From: DATFPQ01 sp035264765
GTDB taxonomy: Bacteria > Actinomycetota > Actinomycetes > Actinomycetales > Angustibacteraceae
Direction of reading: 5' to 3'
Length of the DNA: 16,838 nucleotides
Assembly (NCBI GenBank): GCA_035264765.1
Contig: DATFPQ010000133.1
Span: forward strand, 1 to 16,838
The notes under the pieces are model-generated. The model was not told where the DNA came from and did not search any database. It saw only the letters and a list, made by a program, of their open reading frames with translations. Position numbers and translations under genes: made by a program. This document shows, piece after piece, positions 13,096 through 16,838 of the stretch; within the stretch, counting starts at the first letter, position 1, and each line of letters opens with the position of its first letter.

Positions 13096-13523
13096 GCACC
13101 TTCCGACTGGCCGCGCTGCTCCGGCTGCGCTCGATGCAGGAGGACGACGCACTCGTCGGCCTCGGCCGGGCCCAGCAGGCCCTGGCATCGGCCGGTCTGG
13201 CGACGACGGCGGCGTGCGAGGCCGTGCGCGTCGCAGGCCCGGCGCCGGACGGGTCGGCCGCGGTGTTCCTCGCCGGGGCCGCTGCGCGTGCGGCCCTCGC
13301 CGTCGCCGTCAGCGACAGCGTCGCGCTGGAGCAGGCGGCCGCGCGGGACGTGTACGCGGCGCGGGGCACCTGGCAGGACGCCCGCAGCCGCTCAAGGGCG
13401 GTGGGGCGACTTGCCGACAAGCACGAGGAGCAGCGGCGGGTCGACCTGGCCCGCCGGGAGCAGGCCGACGCCGACGAGCTCGCGTCGACCCGCTGGAAGG
13501 GGACGGAGGACACGCATGAGTGA
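13092..13523 (+). CDS. fliJ: Flagellar export protein FliJ
   Basis: FliJ is a coiled-coil stalk that fits into the FliI hexamer, resembling the gamma subunit of F1, and also recycles export chaperones. The 143-residue protein begins VSTFRLAALLRLRSMQEDDA, the typical FliJ opening in which a short F-x-L-x-x-L-L-x-x-R motif precedes the first helix. Its second helix has KHEEQRRVDLARREQADADE (about residues 111-130) and the conserved DE-L-A-S-T-R end. The alanine-rich middle is more divergent than in enterics. The frame is open further upstream but has no better start, so GTG 13092 is chosen, about 9 bases after AGCGGGA. The last 8 bases overlap the next gene. Confidence 0.87.
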   Translation: MSTFRLAALLRLRSMQEDDALVGLGRAQQALASAGLATTAACEAVRVAGPAPDGSAAVFLAGAAARAALAVAVSDSVALEQAAARDVYAARGTWQDARSRSRAVGRLADKHEEQRRVDLARREQADADELASTRWKGTEDTHE

Positions 13524-14595
13524 CATGGCCGCGACGATGGCTCGGGTCAGCGAGATCGCCGGGACCCTCCGGTCCATGCGAGAGACCGGCACGGTGCGCA
13601 CGGCCTCCGCCAGCAGCGGCTCGGCGGCCACCTCTTCGACCACCTCCTCGGCGAGCTCGTCCACGACCTCTTCGACGCCGTCCGCGGCCACCTCGTCGGC
13701 GGCCTTCGCGAGCGCCCTGGCGGGCGCCACGGCCGGCGTGAACGGGGCGACGCCGGCCGCCACGCGCACTCGCGCCGCGGTGGGGTCCTCCGGCGGGGTC
13801 GACGGCGACGCGGTCGTCGCGGACGCGAAGCGCTACCTCGGCATCCGCTACACGTGGGGCGGCACCGACCCGGCGACCGGCCTGGACTGCTCCGGACTCA
13901 CCCAGCGCGTCTTCGCCGACCTCGGGGTGAAGATCCCGCGGACCGTGGCGCAGCAGCAGCACGCCGGCACGGCGGTGCCGTCGATGGGCCAGGCCCGTCC
14001 GGGCGACCTCCTCGTCTTGGGGACCCACCACATCGGGATCTACGTCGGCGACGGCAAGATGCTGCACGCGCCGCACCGCGGGGACGTCGTGAAGATCGCC
14101 AAGGTCTACGACACCCCGACCAAGATCCGGCGCGTGGTGGACGGCTCCGCGGACACGCCGTCCGCGTCGAGCGCCACCTACGTGCGCCCTACGGCGTTGC
14201 GCGGCAGCGGGTCCACGGCGTACGACGACCTGTTCGCAGCCGCTACCCGCAAGTACGACCTGCCCGCCGGGCTGCTCAAGGCCGTGGCCCGCGCGGAGTC
14301 GAACTTCAACCCCCGCGCCCACAGCCCCGCGGGCGCAATCGGCCTGATGCAGATCATGCCCGGGACTGCCCGCGAGCTCGGCGTCGACCCGCGCGACCCG
14401 GCGGAGGCCGTCGACGGCGCCGCCCGGCTGCTGCGCTCGAACCTTCGCCAGTTCGACGGCTCGGTGCGTCTCGCGGTCGCCGCCTACAACGCCGGACCGG
14501 GTGCGGTGCGCCGCTATGACGGCGTGCCGCCGTACGCCGAGACCCGCACGTACGTCCAGCGAGTGCTGGCCGGCATCGAGAGGTACGCCGCATGA
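13516..14595 (+). CDS. Bifunctional NlpC/P60 endopeptidase - SLT lytic transglycosylase, probable flagellar wall hydrolase
   Basis: This probably cuts peptidoglycan so that the rod can pass, the job of FlgJ or SltF elsewhere. The 359-residue protein has a helix at the N-terminus, a Ser/Thr/Ala linker (about 30-65), and no signal peptide. An NlpC/P60 domain spans about 98-200 (YLGIRYTWGGTDPATGLDCS, then HHIGIYVGDGKMLHAPHRGD). Its likely catalytic residues are C125, H172 and H184. An SLT lytic transglycosylase domain spans about 236-357, with catalytic E261 in ARAESNFNP, GLMQIMPGTA and AYNAGPG (323-329). Both active sites look complete. FASAL at 64-68 fits the FxxxL motif of early flagellar export substrates. 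GGAGGA precedes ATG 13516 by five bases, and ATG 13525 is an alternative. The gene is coupled to fliJ before and fliK after. Confidence 0.9.
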   Translation: MSDMAATMARVSEIAGTLRSMRETGTVRTASASSGSAATSSTTSSASSSTTSSTPSAATSSAAFASALAGATAGVNGATPAATRTRAAVGSSGGVDGDAVVADAKRYLGIRYTWGGTDPATGLDCSGLTQRVFADLGVKIPRTVAQQQHAGTAVPSMGQARPGDLLVLGTHHIGIYVGDGKMLHAPHRGDVVKIAKVYDTPTKIRRVVDGSADTPSASSATYVRPTALRGSGSTAYDDLFAAATRKYDLPAGLLKAVARAESNFNPRAHSPAGAIGLMQIMPGTARELGVDPRDPAEAVDGAARLLRSNLRQFDGSVRLAVAAYNAGPGAVRRYDGVPPYAETRTYVQRVLAGIERYAA

Positions 14596-16430
14596 CCCGT
14601 ATCGCCGGACTGCCCGTGACCCCCGCGCGCCCCGTGAGCCGCGCCGCCACGGCGTCCTCATTGGGGGAAGACTTCGCCGCCTCGCTGCGCACCGCGCGGC
14701 AGGGCGTGCTGGGGGAGCGGCTCGAGGACGGCACGCGAGGCGCCGTACCTGGCACCTCCCGCGACACCGCGTCCGGCGAGTCGGCCGACGCCAGGGCGGC
14801 CGACGCCACCGCGCGCGGAGCGGACCCCGAGGCGGTCGCCACGGCCGGTGTCGGGGACCCGACGGCTGGCCTAACGAGCGGCTCGACGGCTTTGCTCTCG
14901 CAGCCGCCGACGCCAGTCGATGCGCTGCCGCCCGCAACCGTTGCGGTGTCCGTCGCGCAGGAGGCGCTGGGTCAGCAGTCGGTCGGTCAGCAGTCGCTCG
15001 GTCGGCACGTGTTCGGTCAGCAGGCCCTCCGTCAACAGGCACACGCCGTGGAGGCCGCCCCAGCCGTCGACACGGCCGGTGCGCCGGCAGCTGCGGTCGC
15101 AGTCGTCGGCGCTGCAAAAGCGACCGTAGGGCCGGTGCCCGGGGCTCCGGTGTCCGTACTGCAGACCTCCCCGGCAGCCGCCTGGGAGCCGGGTGCCGGC
15201 TCGGCCGCTGCAGACACTGCCGCAGGAACGACCGTGAGCCCGGTTCCGGGAGCGCGGATGCCCGCCGAGCAGGCCTCGGCGTCAGCCGCGGCGACGACGC
15301 CCGCAGCCGCACAATCACACGCCGATGGCGCCGCGGCAGGTGGCCGCGGCGTTGTGGGCCCGGTGGCCGACGGAGCCGTTGCACAGCTGCCCGGACCGCA
15401 GTCCTCACCGCGGCCCGGCGCCGAGCCGGCCGACCCCCTGGTGCAGCAGGTGCACCAGGCACAGCAGGTGCTGCAGGCGGCACTTCGGTCCGCGGCGCAG
15501 CTGCCGGGTCCATTCCAGGCTCCCGCTGCAGGCACAGCGGCGACCGCTGGTTCCACGGCCGGTGCCGCCGCGACGTCCGGCTCGACGACCACCACCGGCC
15601 CCACCGCGACCATCGGCGGCACGGCGTCCGACTGGACCACGACAATGGACGCCACCGCGACCACCGCCGCAGCAGCAGTAGCCGCCGAGGCCACGACCAT
15701 CCCGGACTCCGCCCGTACGGCGGAGCAGACCACGGCGAGCGCGCCGGCGAACACCTCCGCGGACCTTTCCACGGACCTGGCCACGGACCTCGCCGCGAGC
15801 GCAACAGCGACGACCCCTGCGACCACCGATGCCACCACCGCCGTGGAACCGGTCGTGAGTACGGCCTCAGGTACCGCGTCGCAGCTGCCGATGGTCGTGC
15901 AGACGGCGATCACGACCGTGAGCGCTCCGGGGCAGGCTCCGCCGGCTTCGGGCTCGACCGGCGTGCCGGCGCCGGCCGCCACTGCCATGGCCCAGCTCGT
16001 GGGTCAGCAGCTCGGCGGTCCGGTGGCCGCGCTGGCGCGCGCAGGCAACGGCGTGCACCAGATCACCGTGCACCTGCGCCCGGCCGAGCTGGGCGCGGTG
16101 CAGGTCGTCGCCAGCTTCGGCGACGCCGGCACCACGGTGCAGCTGCGGGCTGGCACGGACGCCACCCGCGAGGTGCTGAGGGCGGCTCTGGCCGACCTCG
16201 GCACCGACCTCGCCGCGGCGGGGGTGCAGGGCGCCTCGGTAGAGGTGTCCGACCAGCCCCCGTCGCACCACCCAGGGACGGGACACCCCGGGAACCAGAC
16301 GGGACGCCGCACGCCGGCGCCGGTCGAGCTCCCGGGCGGCACGGGCCGGAGCCGCGACGCGGATCCGACCCCGCCGGCAGCCGGGAGAGCAGGCCCCGCA
16401 CGGGGGCGTGCCCTCGACATCCACGTGTGA
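14592..16430 (+). CDS. fliK: Flagellar hook-length control protein FliK
   Basis: FliK is exported during hook growth, measures hook length and then switches the export gate from hook to filament substrates. The 612-residue product starts with an ATG overlapping the previous stop. After an N-terminal F28-A-A-S-L32 motif comes about 430 residues of Ala/Thr/Pro/Gln-rich, low-complexity sequence with several internal repeats. The C-terminal hook-length domain (about 466-555) carries VHQITVHLRPAELGAVQVVA, the L-x-P-x-x-L-G-x-V motif of the Flg_hook family (residues 495-505). A basic, Pro/Gly-rich tail of about 55 residues ends the protein. It is much longer than the 405-residue Salmonella protein. 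The weakly conserved ruler region is normal for the family; identification rests on the C-terminal domain and gene order. Confidence 0.92.
   Translation: MTRIAGLPVTPARPVSRAATASSLGEDFAASLRTARQGVLGERLEDGTRGAVPGTSRDTASGESADARAADATARGADPEAVATAGVGDPTAGLTSGSTALLSQPPTPVDALPPATVAVSVAQEALGQQSVGQQSLGRHVFGQQALRQQAHAVEAAPAVDTAGAPAAAVAVVGAAKATVGPVPGAPVSVLQTSPAAAWEPGAGSAAADTAAGTTVSPVPGARMPAEQASASAAATTPAAAQSHADGAAAGGRGVVGPVADGAVAQLPGPQSSPRPGAEPADPLVQQVHQAQQVLQAALRSAAQLPGPFQAPAAGTAATAGSTAGAAATSGSTTTTGPTATIGGTASDWTTTMDATATTAAAAVAAEATTIPDSARTAEQTTASAPANTSADLSTDLATDLAASATATTPATTDATTAVEPVVSTASGTASQLPMVVQTAITTVSAPGQAPPASGSTGVPAPAATAMAQLVGQQLGGPVAALARAGNGVHQITVHLRPAELGAVQVVASFGDAGTTVQLRAGTDATREVLRAALADLGTDLAAAGVQGASVEVSDQPPSHHPGTGHPGNQTGRRTPAPVELPGGTGRSRDADPTPPAAGRAGPARGRALDIHV
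14970..15044 (+). repeat. Five 15-base tandem repeats inside fliK
   Basis: Five consecutive 15-base units, from GGTCAGCAGTCGGTC to CGTCAACAGGCACAC, encode imperfect pentapeptides of the type GQQ-S/A-L/V/F at residues 127-151. The first two units differ at only one base. Units 3 and 5 are the most diverged. The repeat lies in the variable ruler part, so unit gain or loss would keep the frame. Confidence 0.75.
15762..15797 (+). repeat. Short D-L-(S/A)-T repeat in fliK
   Basis: Three imperfect 12-base units (GCGGACCTTTCC, ACGGACCTGGCC, ACGGACCTCGCC) encode ADLS, TDLA and TDLA in a row within the low-complexity region. This is a smaller example of the internal duplication seen at 14970-15044. 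Confidence 0.5.
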
Positions 16431-16450
16431 CACCCGACCCAGGAGCCTCG

Positions 16451-16838
16451 ATGACCGTCAGCGGCGTCTCCGGCGCGGACAGCGCCCTCGCGCAGTACAT
16501 GGCGCGGTCCAAGACCCCCGAGAACAACACTCAGCTCGACTCGGACGCCTTCCTCAAACTGCTCGTCGCCCAGCTGAAGTACCAGGACCCGAGCAAGCCC
16601 ACCGACAGCAACGAGATGATGGCGCAGAGCGCGCAGTTCACCATGGTTCAGCGCCTGGAGGACATGGCGAAGGCCACCACCTCCACCCTCGGCATCGAGC
16701 AGGGCATGGCCGCCAGCAGCCTGGTGGGCAAGTCGATCAGCTGGCTCGACACCGACGGCAGCACCCGCACCGGCACCGTCAGCAGCGCCTCCTTCGGGGG
16801 CGCCACCGCCTCCGAGCCGGTCCTGAAGGTCGCCACCG
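16451..16838 (+). CDS. flgD: Flagellar hook capping/scaffold protein FlgD, 3' end outside window
   Basis: FlgD is the transient cap that lets hook subunits polymerise and is later replaced by FlgK. The 129 visible residues start MTVSGVSGADSALAQYMARS. They contain the family block LDSDAFLKLLVAQLKYQDPS followed by KPTDSNEMMAQSAQFTMVQR, about residues 29-68, then GIEQGMAASSLVGKSISWLD, where the beta domain begins. F34-L-K-L-L38 fits the FxxxL export motif. AGGAG about six bases before ATG 16451 fixes the start; the gap to the fliK stop is 20 bases and holds no promoter that I can see. The frame is open at the window edge, so truncation is only apparent. A hook protein gene (flgE) would be expected next. 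Confidence 0.95.
   Translation, partial: MTVSGVSGADSALAQYMARSKTPENNTQLDSDAFLKLLVAQLKYQDPSKPTDSNEMMAQSAQFTMVQRLEDMAKATTSTLGIEQGMAASSLVGKSISWLDTDGSTRTGTVSSASFGGATASEPVLKVAT

Noticed and set aside
11093..13513. 806-codon minus-strand open frame opposite fliH-fliI-fliJ
   Set aside because: It is a compositional shadow with no recognisable domain, start context or promoter.
14970..15044. Direct repeats in fliK as a possible CRISPR-like array
   Set aside because: Units are 15 bases, contiguous without spacers, in frame and encode pentapeptides, so they are coding repeats.
13309..15804. 831-codon minus-strand open frame opposite the hydrolase and fliK
   Set aside because: It covers several real genes and is dominated by Arg/Pro low complexity, so it is a shadow.

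Overview
The window is a dense flagellar gene cluster from a motile, very GC-rich actinobacterium. Evidence for this is the GC-saturated third codon positions, GTG and TTG starts, a terminator without a U-tract, and a short flagellin. I cannot name the genus. Motile Kineosporiales, Nocardioidales or Micrococcales relatives would fit, but that is inference. All recognised genes belong to the flagellum. There are no mobile elements, CRISPR arrays, tRNAs or rRNAs.

Layout. On the minus strand, flgN (export chaperone), flgK and flgL (hook-filament junction; flgL runs off the left edge) form one operon. It is divergent from a FliA/WhiG-type sigma factor gene on the plus strand. Next come fliC (flagellin), then fliD-fliS and a small fliT-position gene. 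A 361-base non-coding gap follows. The long basal-body/export operon is flgB, flgC, fliE, fliF, fliG, fliH, fliI, fliJ, a bifunctional NlpC/P60 plus lytic-transglycosylase protein, fliK and flgD (cut by the right edge). Most neighbours overlap by 1 to 17 bases, so translational coupling is likely. FlgM, the switch proteins FliM/FliN, the export gate and the stator are not in the window.

How it works together. FlgB, FlgC and FliE build the rod on the FliF/FliG ring. FliH, FliI and FliJ power export. The fused peptidoglycan hydrolase probably opens the wall. FliK and FlgD control and cap hook growth. FlgK and FlgL join hook to filament, FliD caps the filament, FliC is the filament subunit, and FlgN, FliS and perhaps the FliT-position protein act as chaperones.

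What is most notable. Three transcription units (flgNKL on minus, fliC, and the flgB operon) are preceded by the same bipartite promoter. It is CTCA[A/G]GTC, then 12 bases, then G[C/A]CGA[T/A]GA, with identical spacing at each site. The motif resembles sigma-28/WhiG promoters, and the sigma gene beside it is the obvious reader. Each predicted leader starts with a small hairpin, and the flgB leader carries three copies of an 8-mer at exactly 11-base spacing. The second notable item is the NlpC/P60-SLT fusion, which has a FlgJ-like position and an FxxxL motif shared with FliE, FliK and FlgD. I did not find an unrelated or non-flagellar system here.
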